A stretch of 64,000 bases of DNA from Isoetes taiwanensis. Its lineage: Eukaryota; Streptophyta; Lycopodiopsida; Isoetales; Isoetaceae. Of this stretch, positions 10,631 through 22,500 are shown one piece after another. The stretch spans positions 806,001 to 870,000 of the forward strand of contig JAJEKV010000131.1 in NCBI GenBank assembly GCA_021234155.1. Direction: 5' to 3'. Position numbers and translations under genes: made by a program. Every line of letters begins with the position of its first letter. Within the stretch, counting starts at the first letter, position 1. Under the pieces are notes generated by a model. The model was given only the letters and a program-made list of their open reading frames with translations. It did not search any database and was not told where the DNA came from.

Positions 10631-11890
10631 TTGATCCTCCATGACACGCTGCTTGACCCAATAGCTGGCCATGCGGGATTCATGAAAACATATTTCAAAG
10701 TCTTTGGCCGGCTATTATTGGCGAGGAATGAAGAAGCAAATAGCTTCGCTACATCAAGGAATGTCGGCTATGCCGGCCAGACGAAAAGCGGAAAACTTAA
10801 ATTCCGGGGCATTAGAGCCATTAGCGGTGCCAAATGCTAAGTGGGAGGTAATCGGCATGGATTTCATCACGGGACTCCCAAAACGGCGAGAGGCAAGGAT
10901 GCCTTGATGGTAGTGGTCGACAAGTTGTCAAAAGATGGCACATTTTGTGCCTTGCGGGACCATTGCAGAATCTGACTATGGATACGACAAAGCTCTTCAC
11001 CAAAGAGATCTTAGGGCTTCATGGCATGCCAAGGAGATTATCTCCGAGAGATCCGAAGTTCATGAGTGCCTTTTGGCAAGACCTCTTTGCGACAATTGAG
11101 ACCAAGCTATCCATGAGCACGTATCATCCTCAGACGGATGGCGGGCGGAGGCGGACCAACGAGGATCTTAGAAGACATGCTACGAAACTATATGCGGAAT
11201 AAGCAAAGTATGTGGGAAGAATTTATTCACTTGGTGGAGTTTGCATACAATAGCACCAAGCGGGAATCGTCCCAAATGTCGCCATTTATGATCAATTATG
11301 GCTATCGATTGCCTAACTCGGACACTTGGCACAACCAGGTGTCAAAGTAGAAGTTTCGCGGTGAGATGTTGGCCCGATATCGCGGCGGCTTCGTGGAAGA
11401 GGTTCGAGGGTATACGCTAGCGGCAAGAAGTCGACAAAAGAGCATCGCCGATAAGCATCGAAGCAGTAAGAGAGTTCAAAGTTGGAGATGATGTATGGCT
11501 CAAGATAAAGGTGAAGCGGGCGGCTTCGAGGATTGGCAATTGCAAGAAGCTTGCTCCAAGGTGGGCTGGACCCTTGAGAATAATCAAGAGAGTAGGTAAT
11601 CAATCCTACAAGTTAGAATTGCCCGGCACACCTAAAGATTCATAAGGTCTTCCCGTGAGTTTGTTGAAGAAGCATACTCCAAATCCGGGCGAAGTTTTTG
11701 GACACTCCAACGTTGTTGGAAATGGCGGAGGAAGCATTTGGAAATAGTTCGAAATGATTCTTGATAAAGCTTTCAAGAAGACAAGGAGGTCGAGGAGTTC
11801 CTCCAATACTTGGTCAAGTGGAAACACTTGCCGGTGGAAAACGCCGTGGGTACTTAAGAAGGATTTGGTAAAAGCGGTACCCACGGTTTA
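10631..11890 (+). pseudogene. int: Integrase and chromodomain of gypsy-1
   Basis: The integrase core shows WEVIGMDFITGLPK (first catalytic Asp, about 10845), DKLSK (about 10920), SPRDPKFMSAFW (second Asp, about 11045) and STYHPQTDG (11118). The catalytic Glu normally found in GQTERVN is lost: the sequence there reads GGRRRTNED. AYNSTKRESSQMSPF marks the end of the core at about 11250. At 11750-11870 frames give EMILDKAFKK and then EEFLQYLVKWKHLPVENAV, a degenerate chromodomain that would steer integration to particular chromatin. Several frameshifts are present. Confidence 0.85.
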
Positions 11891-12793
11891 TGGAGCAATG
11901 GGGACGGCAAGGTCATCTCCGGAAGAAATCGGCAGGGCATGTCGATTTGCGTGGGTTAATTCTTGTATAGATTAATCTACGCATGCAACCTATGCTTGGT
12001 ATGGGTGCATCTTGTTATCGGAGATGATGAGACCACTACGATATTGATCTCTAGAGTGGTGTAATGTCAATGTAGGCATGGAGCGTTCCCAGGCGAGTGG
12101 AAGGTAGATTAGAAAGTCTACTTACGTCCCCACGGAAGGAGGCGGCCTCGAGAAAAGAGGTCATTAAGGAATGCATTGATAGGGGAAAGCACCTTTAGCC
12201 CCATATATGCTTTGATAGGAGGAATCCATCCTTCCCCCCACGAAGGATATCCTCCTGTTGGGCAACTAGAGGTGTAGGCATGGCTGACATATAGGCATAT
12301 AGGTGTCTCCCTCGGCCATTATGGAAGATTCATCCTCTTCCTCTGTAGGAGATTAGCCATGCATTCATGTAGATAGGTGGGGTGGTCACCATATAACCAA
12401 AATTTATTAAACAATTAAAAGCGGTACTAGCGTAGTGTCGACACAGAGCCAAGGTGAAGCTCAGGAGGGCAAGGAGGTCGAGCTTTAAGACTTACAACAC
12501 AAGTTTTGTTGGAATGTGTTGCAAGGAATGAAGAGTACCTCGGGACAAATAATTATAGATATGAAATGCTGAAATTTTGTCTAACTTAACATAGTGAATA
12601 ACTTGTTAATGGTGTTATGAATTGATAAGTATTCCATAATATAATAACGTAATAATGTTCTAAAAGTAATTACCTTAGAGTAATCGCGATAAATGTATAA
12701 AGATTATATTGTAGGTATCACGTTGATTGCGGGTTGCGGGGTTAGGAAGATCCCAAGGTGGGGAGACCCGCGATGCCGGGACAAACATCATTT
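11891..12793 (+). other. 3' untranslated region of gypsy-1
   Basis: About 900 bp lie between the chromodomain and the purine tract. I see no domain or long frame. Two short GGTGGGGAGA-like strings occur at the end, one of which is the polypurine tract. Confidence 0.6.
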
Positions 12794-12808
12794 CAAGGTG
12801 GGGAGAAA
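12794..12808 (+). promoter_or_regulatory. Polypurine tract
   Basis: AAGGTGGGGAGAAA directly abuts the TGTGG start of the 3' LTR. It would prime plus-strand DNA synthesis. A similar string, CAAGGTGGGGAGA, lies about 40 bp upstream and may be a duplicated tract. Confidence 0.85.
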
Positions 12809-14375
12809 TGTGGCGTTCCGGCCGCGATATACGCCCCGGGGCGTACATTATCTTTGCCCGCGTCCGCAGCATTACCGCCACCCCGATTGGCGGTACGCCA
12901 GCGGATAGCAGTAAGTAAGTAGCCCTAGGGGCAACTTGCTAGGAGTGTTCATATATTATTAATGTGCACATGTGCACATTAATGGGCACACCTTTCCATG
13001 TTGGCATATTTTGCCACCTAGCCACTAAAGGCAAGTGGGGCCTTTCCAATTATCCCACATGCCAAATTGGGTGGTGGAAACCCTAGCCTAAACCCCCATG
13101 TCTATTTAGGGTAGGAAAACCCTAGCTTGCTAGTTTTTCGCCCTTAGGGTTTTAGAGCTTCGGTTTTGGCTGCCCCAGAGCCAAAAGCGCCCCGACGCTG
13201 CCCTTGGCTAATTGCGCCATCGGTTTCCACGAATTGATCAGCTCAGCCGAGGATGGTTGAACTTCAGTCGGGAGGAGCCACTCCAAGGATGGGGTATTTG
13301 GTCAATTTAATAGCTTAAACCGTCTTCTAGTCATAGAATCGGTAGGTTTAGACTATTAAATTGCCCATAGTAGTTATCTAGATCTTAGATCTGGGACACT
13401 AACTAAAGAACCTAACTCTATGATTGGATCTAGTTCTTTAGTTCTTACGTGATATATTTGGATGATGTATTTCTGTGAACTCCTTGTATTGGGAAGGGGG
13501 TAGAGGCCCTAAAGCTTGTAGTTGATGCTCCTAGAGTAGCCTCTCTAGCACACTGCTTGTAGATTCGGCTGTGTATTAGCGCAAAGAGCCACAGGGTTGT
13601 GGGTGAAGGGGCCGAGACTGGCTAAAAAGGAGGTTCATGTCGACTCTTGAGCGATCCCCCGGTGTGTAAAAGCCCGGGAGGGGATCATTGTGACTAGGTC
13701 TAATGGCTTACCAGCGAGTGCGGGTAAGGCATGGGCTCGACACCCGTGAAGTGGTGTACACTTTCAGGTGGGTTGGTCGAATACGGGCGTGGCCCTAGTC
13801 ACCTTGAGTTAGCATGCATCTCAGGAGGGAGTGATCCCTACCGCCCCCATCCCGAATCGGGAGGATGAGACCGGGGAATAGCCCCGGCTATGCATCCGTG
13901 GGCTCTGATCAGTCCCAACACTTTTTCACCTACTACCGCAAAGTGTGCGCGGGAGGGGCGGATGGAGTGGACAACCCTATGCCATGTTCTTATGCCGCCC
14001 AAATCCATTGCCATGAATTCTGCATGCAACGAACTAACGGAGACCCAAGCCCGTCGGTCATCCTTTGAGTCCGAGCCTTGGGTAGGATCCCCTATGTGAT
14101 GTCTTGATCTTTGTCTCTATGCAGATATGAGGGGACCATCCTTCGAGATGGTCACAGGATGTTGATGTATGTGCTACTGACATGTATGTTTACGCTTCCG
14201 CAGCTAGGTAGGCCCTGAGGGAGACGGGGTAGAATGACACCTTCACTCTCCCCACTGAGACTCGTTACGGGTGCAGTGATATGTGGAGGGCCCTGTATCA
14301 GCATGGAGCTGGTGTGGGGGAAGAACTCCTGTTTGTATACGGTGAGTGCACCGTATACGAGTAGGGGACGTCACA
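12809..14375 (+). repeat. 3' LTR of gypsy-1
   Basis: This copy is homologous along its length to 1247-2804, starts TGTGGCG and ends GACGTCACA directly before ACGTT at 14376. The 26-bp palindrome is intact at 12958-12983. Differences from the 5' LTR are mostly short indels clustered at C/G runs rather than spread substitutions. Confidence 0.93.
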
Positions 14376-14380
14376 ACGTT

Positions 14381-17145
14381 TGACTACATAGTCCACATGT
14401 TTATTTTTTAAGTAGGTCTTCTCTTGCACAGAATCTCTCTTTGACTGCTATTTGCATCTAAAATACTTTACCAACTCTAGTAGTACATAAAGTTATTAGC
14501 CCTTTTCACAAAGCAAACACTTTATCAATAAATGAGCACATCACATATATATTTCTTTTATTAAAAGATAATCAAAGTAATTTTACTATAGGAAGTCATC
14601 TTTTTCCAAAAAGATCACACCAAGCGAATTTTGTATAAGCTAAAGGGTTGGAATATACTAAATTCGCATGGTATGATCCACTTTCTTGTTTGTTGTCAAT
14701 AGATAATAACACCAAGTCCCTCATCAATAATCTCCCATTTGCATATAAAATATGTATCATTCCAAGTTATATTATGTTTTATGAACTAAACGTTTTCAAA
14801 GAGGGTCCCAAAGCAAAATATAAACACTTAATCAATAAGCCATCTCTTTACCAACAACCAAAGCTTTATTAAATAAGATTTTTATGTTATTTTATCAAAC
14901 CTAACAATGTTTCCATATGTGACACTTTGTGTTAACTGATCCAAAGGCTCATGAAAGCAACATTTTATAGAATATGTCTTTGGAGCATTTTGTGTCGTGG
15001 CATTAGTAAACACCTCTAATGGAGCAATTATTTTGTAACTCATTTTTTCAACAACCCTGGATGCACGTCTTATCAAACATTTATTCATTGCAATGACACC
15101 ATTCTCATAACTTTGAGGCTTGCACAATTCGCTTAAAAGAGGTCATGGGACGACTTTCAAGCTCGGCTCCCACAACTATACAACGTAAAACTAGATGCCC
15201 ATTGCCCTGAATGTATATCCTGGAAAAGCATGTCTCTTATGTCCATATGTTAAACAACAACGATGCTAGTAATGCTTTTCCCTAGTCCCCAGATCCGATA
15301 AATATAGTTAGAAGAAAAATATTTGATTCAATTGGGTGAATATAAATCAAGAAGAGGGAAAAAAAGAAGCAAGGATCACATGACGCGAAATCTCACTACA
15401 CATTTACAAAGTGCATATGCATTTTTGCATGGTGTGATCCATGTATTATTGAGGGTGCAAATTTGCAAATATCCTCCTCTTCAAATCCCTTCCCCCCCTC
15501 CCTTCCCTTTTTTTTTTTTTTTTGCAATATACTATCCATAGCATTTATTTTGAACCCTATAGTTCTACCTATTCATTCGTATGAATGTCGCGCTCCGTGA
15601 TGTAACTCCATAGTCACCCTTCGTTAAGGATAGCATTCTCACCCATGAGCCTATGGATAGATATCCTTCCACCAAATCATGCCTTTATTGTTTTGTAAGT
15701 GATGAACTACTTGAGAAGCGGTGTAGGAGTACTAGGAGCAATGATGGATGCAATTAGAGATACAGATCGGTCGTTGAATTGTAAGAATGAATGGCAGGGA
15801 GCAATACGATGAATGGGAAGAGCTGAAAAGTAGGAAAACTTCAGAATGAAAATTTGGGTAATAAAAACATGGCATGTAACATACGTTTGCTTGTCCGCAC
15901 ATCGCCTCGTCGTTGTCGCTTAACTCTATGCTCGCCCCTCATCGATGCTATAACATACTCACCCATGAACCTTTGGAGACATAACCTCCTACTTCTTGAC
16001 CTTGAGTGTTCTGTAAATGGGGCAAAAACACAGACACTATTGGAGACTTGGATTCCAAATCAAGAGTGAAGGCGGAGAGGATGCACGTAGCGGCGCTAAT
16101 GTGAACAATGGAAATCTTGGTGTCAAAATTTGATAAGGTGGTTGGTGCATGTGGGCATGTACACAGTAGGCGGAAAAAGTAGCCATTATTTTGGTCCGCG
16201 ATACGATTTTCGAAAAATGCGGGCCATTAATGTGGTTGCAATGAATGCACAAACATGTCCTATGAAATTTTGCCATGTGGATGCCAAGTAAGCCTGCTCC
16301 TCTTTCTACTTGCCAACTAATACTGACTTTGGAAAAAAATGCGCAAACATCATTGGTCGCGAGAAACACGACGTGGAATTCTGGCATCCGAGTTATGGGC
16401 CATTTTGAGACCCCAAATCCGCCCTAATGGGGGCCGGAAATGGGTGGGATCAACACGTGCATATGTGTAGCTTGCATGTCGAGAGACCATCGGGGTTGAT
16501 GCATGATGTGAATACACTAAAATGCATGCAACCACTGGAAGCTATTAACTTACATGATGCTACAACACAAGCTAAGGTACTAATACACTATGTTGATAAC
16601 CCTAGGGGTACCTATTATATTAGACATGTTGTTCTAACAGGCTAACATAACATGTAGGTTCTAATATATTACACATGTTGCCCAATACGTTAATATATCA
16701 TGTTAGTGCACATAACCCCATAAATACATTAATACAGTATTTATGACTCGTGCAACCATTGGAACCCACATTGCTATGTGGCAGCATGTCACTGGACCAA
16801 GTGGCCCAATCTAGAGCTTAGCCCTAATTTTGAGGTTATGGAAAGGGAGAACTTTAAAGTTACCTTTTGAAATCTATTAGTTGTTCTTTGAAGGAGGAGC
16901 TCAAGGTGTCAGAACAGGGCCGCGCCAAGTGAAGGAAATGCTTGCGACCAGGCCTGCAGCTTAAGTTGTCAAGGCACTACTCCAATTATATAGTATAGCT
17001 AGCTCTTCAAGATGGATGGATCTCAAGATATGGGCACCAATCAAGGGTTAGTTGGGCAATAAATCTTAGTGTTATTTTAGCCTTAACCATGGTAGTTAAA
17101 TTGGATTATCACCTCCTTTTAGTCTTAGATGTCCTTCTGAACTTA
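14381..17145. other. Unassigned DNA between gypsy-1 and a Helitron-like end
   Basis: No gene is recognised. Notable are a (C)n then (T)17 tract at about 15487-15524 and two loosely similar stretches, 15590-15680 and 15900-15985, that share TACTCACCCATGAACCT-like sequence. The open frames are short and have no domain. Confidence 0.4.
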
Positions 17146-17635
17146 TCTACTTACTTAAAAAGTTTTTGTCCTTTCTCTTTCGTGCCGGTGTGCCCTTTTC
17201 AGGGTGTGACTTTTGGCACCTGAAAACGCGTCCCGGCAAAAACTTCTTCTTCCAACATATTTTCGTTGCTTCTCTTCATTTTTCCGGCATCAACTTTCTC
17301 TCTCTTGGGTGTGGTCGGTGCCCGTTGGTTAACGCAGCATAGTGGCCAGAGTTCGCCAGGCCACCAGTTCTGCAGACTAAAGCAAAGCAAACGGTGTTTC
17401 TTAGCTTCTTGCTCCCTAATTCAGGCTCAGTTGTCAATAGGAATTCCGGCTATTATTTCCTTTCCCCCTTATAATATAATCATACAAAAATTTTGAACGG
17501 TGCGTGAGCAGCTAGAATTTCGGGCGATGGATCTCGCCGTGATAATGGACCGCCTGGTCCAATGGAAACGGCCTCCTTGCTTAGTGTTTGTACAAAACGA
17601 ATCAAGCTGTTTGCATGCTAGGGGGGGTGTCCATT
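17146..17635 (+). mobile_element. Helitron-like 5' end, copy 1
   Basis: The sequence starts TCTACTTACTTAAAAAG after an A, as Helitrons do (5' TC, inserted between A and T). It is homologous for several hundred bases to 30485-30825. Shared landmarks are TGCCGGTGTGCCCTTTTCAGG, CCTTTCCCC..ATAATCATA, GATGAGCAG-like sequence and AAACGGCCTC..TCAAG.TGTTTGCAT. The 3' end was not found. Confidence 0.5.
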
Positions 17636-18667
17636 GGCTGCGCACTTAAGCGCAGAAGTAATATCGCAAACATATAAGCATTTTAATAGCTATGCATATG
17701 AAATGGCAACATGCCCAACAAGATTGCCTACATGAAAAACTAAATCGCTTGCTAATCTTGCAATGCCACCTCAAGTTATAAGGTGTCAAAGTGGTGGGGG
17801 TACTGGTACCACCAGGGCTGAGGTGGCAGCCCTGTAGGCTACCAGGGTGCCCATTGAAGGCTGCCACGATCGTCCATAAAGAAATTCCAAGGACAAACAA
17901 TGTTTTTTTTAAATAAACTTGATAAATATCCTTTAGCATCAATTTTGAATTTGACAACAATGTTTAACAATTACCAAAATGTTCCTGTAATCGTTTTAGC
18001 ATAGTAAAACTGCAATTTACAAATCTGAAATAGAAGAACATTTGCCAAACTGAAACATTTACAAACATCTAAACGAAACAACGATTTTGCCATTGATATC
18101 TCAAGGTAATACACAGAAATGTATTATGATACTCAGAAGTTGAAGTTCGTTCTAAGTTCTGCATGCTGTGAACAGAAATAGCCATCTTATGACATCAGGT
18201 TCACAAGCCTGAAGAAAATATCTTGCATCATTTAGATATCCTGCATGTGCAAGAAGATCAACCTTGCAGTTAATTTGATTAATGCTAGAAGTAATAAATT
18301 GGAGCAAACTTACATGATACTATTTTGACGCTTCTTCGGCCATAGGCACATGGAACAAGGCTTCGTTAGATTCATGCAAATTAGAATGCCTCTTCATCTT
18401 CAAATGTAGAAAGGGACTGCTCACCCATAAGATGTAACACTACGATTTTTACATTCACGTGATATTAATAACAAAGGGTTGGAGCTTAAGCTACCATAGG
18501 AAACTTGTAAGTAAACAATGATATCCATTGCATCTTGCTTCTAGACCTGACCTGCCGGCCTCTGCTGGAATAGCTCTGCATTTTACTCTGCATCCAAATG
18601 CTTTATCCCAGGGAGAGTTCTTTAGGGACTGAAATGTAATGCTTGGTATGACAATGATTGCAACGAC
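17636..18667. other. Unassigned AT-rich DNA
   Basis: No gene is seen. Two small hairpins occur: CTGCGC/GCGCAG at about 17638-17655 and CAGGGCT/AGCCCTG at about 17813-17834. Either could belong to a Helitron terminus, but neither is followed by a convincing CTRR end. Confidence 0.35.
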
Positions 18668-18822
18668 TTGAAGAAGAGACATCAATTAAAAAAAGAGCTT
18701 GTAAGGCTTATAAGGAGAAAGAAAAGAGCATACCTTTTTGTGAGACAAGAACAATTAGTACAAGAATACCTCAAAGAACCAAAAAAGTTCTGGAGTAAAA
18801 TGAAGAAATATAAACCCATCTA
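18668..18822 (+). pseudogene. LINE fragment between endonuclease and RT
   Basis: The frame reads RLIRRKKRAYLFVRQEQL and then LKEPKKFWSKMKKYKP. It aligns with the linker ahead of RT in the LINE at 60849 (NKKRAYLHNKNRKMVEELLAEPKKIWKRL). Only this short piece of the element is recognisable, so it is a scrap and cannot act. Confidence 0.6.
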
Positions 18823-18846
18823 CAGCACAAGAGTTATGGGAACATG

Positions 18847-18901
18847 TCTACAGATCTTACAGACATGGGCATCTAAATTGCAAGCTACTGTCAGACCCAG
18901 C
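18847..18901 (+). repeat. 55-bp repeat shared with 21281-21339
   Basis: CTACAGATCTTACAGACATG, followed by GGCATC.AAATTGCAAGCTACT, occurs here directly behind the LINE scrap and again at 21281-21339 with a few changes. The surrounding sequence at 21209 and 21388 also repeats a GCATGCTTTGAA.ATG.GCAA motif. The repeat family is unknown. Confidence 0.7.
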
Positions 18902-19227
18902 AAAGGACTATTAGATATAGGCAAATATGTGTAGGCTATAGGCAAACAACAAGTTATTCCTTGCAAAATGACAAGCCTTACCTAGACTTCCGGTCCAAGG
19001 CCCTTTCTAATTTGATGAATTTACCTACCTATGGATTGAAACAAGCGTTTTATACAAGTTCTCTAAGTATTGTCTCAGGATCAATTTTCCAACATCCAAC
19101 CCTCCATCTATGGTGTTCAATAAAAAAGTGTGCTGGATAACATGACCTGTGAACCATCTCCTTACATATTCCAGTCAATCTGAGACTATCCAACATATTA
19201 GGTACATCTCCAATCTATACTGCATAA

Positions 19228-19502
19228 GGTTTGGGTGCATATTCACACGGGGGGTTACTCCGGGCATCGAGAGCTGTCGGATGGGCATATTTGCCCTTTA
19301 TTCCTTGATCTGGACCGTACGCAGCGATCCTCGTTTGTGGGGTATGCATGTACAAGTTTTGGTATACTGTATATTAAAGTTTGTTAAATACTATAAGGTT
19401 TCAGTGAATGTACTTAATGGTGTTAATTTTGTACATGTATTGTACGTTTTTAGGGGCTCTCGTTGCCCTACGTAACCCCCGGTGTGAATATGCACCCAAA
19501 CC
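19228..19502. mobile_element. MITE with about 46-bp terminal inverted repeats
   Basis: The left end reads GGTTTGGGTGCATATTCACA and continues to GAGAGC at 19274. The right end (19457-19502) is its inverted copy, with only a few mismatches. It is 275 bp long with no coding potential. Flanks are TAA on the left and AAA on the right, close to the TWA duplication of PIF/Harbinger elements. It is a non-autonomous DNA transposon, and the superfamily is a guess. Confidence 0.8.
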
Positions 19503-22500
19503 AAAGGGGGTTTTAGGGGGATTTAAATTTAAAACCATTGAATGTAATGGTTTATGTTAATTAATATTCATGGTAGTTATTTGTTGGAAAAAAATTTTTG
19601 GGCCCTAACGAATAGAACACGAACTTAAATTAGCAAATAAACACATATTGCATGAAATTTGTTTGAATATGTTGTTGAACCAATAGTTGTTTTTCATTCA
19701 ATAAATATTAGCAAGGTTTGTTATTAGCAGGAAAAACATATGAGATTCCAGAGAATGACATGTTCCATTGGAAGCATTGATTTATTTGCCCTCACAATCC
19801 AAATAATGTAGATTGTATTAAATTACACATGAATAAGCAAGCTTGTTATGCCTTCAATAACATGCATTTGGTGTTGTAGAAACTTTGAAGGCCTTTCCTG
19901 CTCTAGAGCGAAGCACTGCACAGTTAATATTTATCAAATACACGTGCAAACTTTTTCCTGACTTTGTTTCCAATACTCCTTCACATCGCTTTGGTTTGTG
20001 CATAGATGAGATAGAGATGTCGTGGACTTGATTCACCAAAGCGCCTTGCTAATGTTGAAACTTGGTCGGTGTCATAAAAAAATTTGAACATGTGGCAAAA
20101 TAGGGTAGAACTAAGGACACATACCATGATCCAACTTTGGACCTGCTTTGCTAGATCGCCATACATTATTTCTTCAAGAACTATGAAAGAATCAGCTAGA
20201 GTCCCTGGATTTGAATTTGAATATATTCAATGCACACATACATAGCAAATAGCTATCACATCTTCAACATATCTCCTCATGTGCTAAACCACATTAAACC
20301 ATTTGTATGCTCAAATTCAAGCAAGAGTCGCTGCTGTGAGGAGATAAGAGGTTATACAATTCCAGATAGGGAATGATGATGGCCATGCATCTGCAACAAT
20401 AGATTCTCCAAGCATTGCAGACCCAACAACTCCAAACAATAACCACTAATGCTTCTTTGCAAACTGCTATTTCTAATGAGATACAGTCTATAAAACTGGA
20501 CATGTTAAATTAACTGCTTCACTCACGTCGCGTTGGAATTGATCCAATCAAAAGTCGAAAAGAGAAGTAGGCTTCATGTTGGGCATGGAAACCAAAAGAA
20601 TGAAGCAAGGCTTAGGTTTAAAAGCCTCTTACCGATTCGAAACCATCGCTATATGTTTAAGCTCGCCATTTAGAACCGCCCAAGACTTCAAAAACGGTGT
20701 ACCTGGAGGATCTGGACAGGTTTCTCCCCTTTAGCTATGCCCATTCCAGAGTAAAAGAAGACTCGAACCTCCTTGAGTAGAAGAAACCTGCTGAGGAAAA
20801 AAAAACTGCAACTAAAATTGAGACTTCGCAGCTATGATAAAAATCGATGATGTCGCATCCTCCATCCGACAAGACCAACACAGGCCCGGCCTGCCACTCT
20901 GCAGCTCTTTCTGTCATGGGCCCTCTTCCGTAAAAGCCACGAAGAGGTCGGCCTTGCCTCGAACTCTAAAGTATGCCCTTTCGACTCCTGCATGCAAAGG
21001 GAGGGTTGTACATATGTTTTTCTTGTACATCTAGACAAATACATGGGTGCTAACCATTAAAAAAGAGCAAAAAATCAATGCAGCAGGTATGCGCACTCTA
21101 GAAATACTTATTAGTACACTCCATCAGATACATTCACCAAATCATAGCAAAACCATAGGAAAAACAGTATAAAAATACAAAAGAAACCCCCTGTTATTGT
21201 GCTACATATTTAAGGCATGCTTTGAACATGAGCAAACACAACGAATATGTGTGATAAGCAATGGCATTGCTAAAGTGAGCATCTACAGATCTTACAGACA
21301 TGGGCATCAAAATTGCAAGCTACTATTAGACGCAGCAAGTTATTGTACTGCCAAAATCAATCTCCCAAAATCCAATATGTACTGCATAATTAAAGCATGC
21401 TTTGAATATGGGCAATGGCAACCCGTCTAACTCCTCCAAAATTGTTTTGTATGAGGAATCAGACTTTTACACAAGATTTTGCAACTGTGGCAAGCTTGGG
21501 TGATGAACAATCTTTTTTTCTTTTGCAAAAGTAATATAAGATGGTTTCTATACTACACTGTAAGCATTTTGTAATCTCATAACAGTAGTCTCTATGAGCT
21601 GGATTAAAATGTTTCAAGGATGTTTATGAATGGTCTGATCTAGGCATAATTTTGATGCTATTGGCCTGAGGTCATGCAAACATTTGATTAATGGATGTTT
21701 TATCATTGCAGTAAAGATGAGTAAATTCCTTTATCTAGACTTAGGCTAAAAATCGTGATCAATTAAAGATTTGTATATCTGAATATGCATAGCTTTAAAG
21801 TTATGTCAAGAAACTTTGATGACCGCTGTCTGTAGGGTTTGAATGCATAAGAACGAAAGCCTAGATTGATTTGGCATGGATTATATAGCATAAGTAGATG
21901 CACAGAATAATGTGGCAGGACATTATGTGCATGATAATAAGATGCATATGCTCAGCTGAGTTTGACATGTAAATAAGGTTTCATAATCTGCTTTAACTGC
22001 ATTTGGCACTAGTAAGTGCATTTGGACTTGTAGAATTGAACATATTGCAGAGTTTATGAATGTAGTAAGTCCAAATGAAGTGGTCAAGGAAATAACAGGC
22101 ATATGACAGTATTTGAAAAGCATTGTAAACATAAGCAAGTAAATACCACTGAACCATGTCTGTGGCAGGATTGATAACATTAGTGTTGGGTGACTGGAGT
22201 ATATGGTATTGAATAGTGATAAACTATGAATAACTAAAGTCTATGTCTATGGAAAAATATGAAAGAATTGCATATTAGTTCAGATTGTTTGGGCGTATAG
22301 TCCCTAATATAAGTGGAGGCGTAAATAAGAAAATCAGGAAGCTAAGATATAAACTGTGATACTAGTAAAAGGCAAAAAAATAGATGGTTTGTCTCTGGTA
22401 ATGGACGGAGAAAGTAATTTCTAATTCTGAGCACGTATGGCAGTTCCAAAGGCATATATATTACAAAGAGAATACAAAGAGATGGATACAAAGAGATGGA

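Larger units (their letters stand above)
1247..14375 (+). mobile_element. gypsy-1: complete but decayed Ty3/gypsy chromovirus
   Basis: This LTR retrotransposon is bounded by ACGTT at 1242-1246 and again at 14376-14380, a 5-bp target-site duplication that fixes both ends. Two homologous LTRs start TGTG and the 3' copy ends CACA. A primer-binding site follows the 5' LTR and a purine tract precedes the 3' LTR. Between them lie gag, protease, RT, RNase H, integrase and a C-terminal chromodomain in Ty3/gypsy order. No gene is open across its length: frames change every few hundred bases and key residues are lost, so the copy is not autonomous. At 13.1 kb it is long for a chromovirus because of about 4 kb of extra sequence before gag. 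Confidence 0.95.

Noticed and set aside
14400-14425. Inverted Helitron 5' end (TTTTTTAAGTAGGTCT)
   Set aside because: It resembles the reverse complement of the 17146 terminus for only about a dozen bases, with a mismatch at the terminal TC and no further similarity.
14882-15127. 81-codon minus-strand frame
   Set aside because: No domain, no conserved neighbour and no clear coding bias.
17812-17834. Helitron 3' hairpin for the element at 17146
   Set aside because: The stem CAGGGCTG/CAGCCCTG is good, but no CTRR-T follows at the expected distance.
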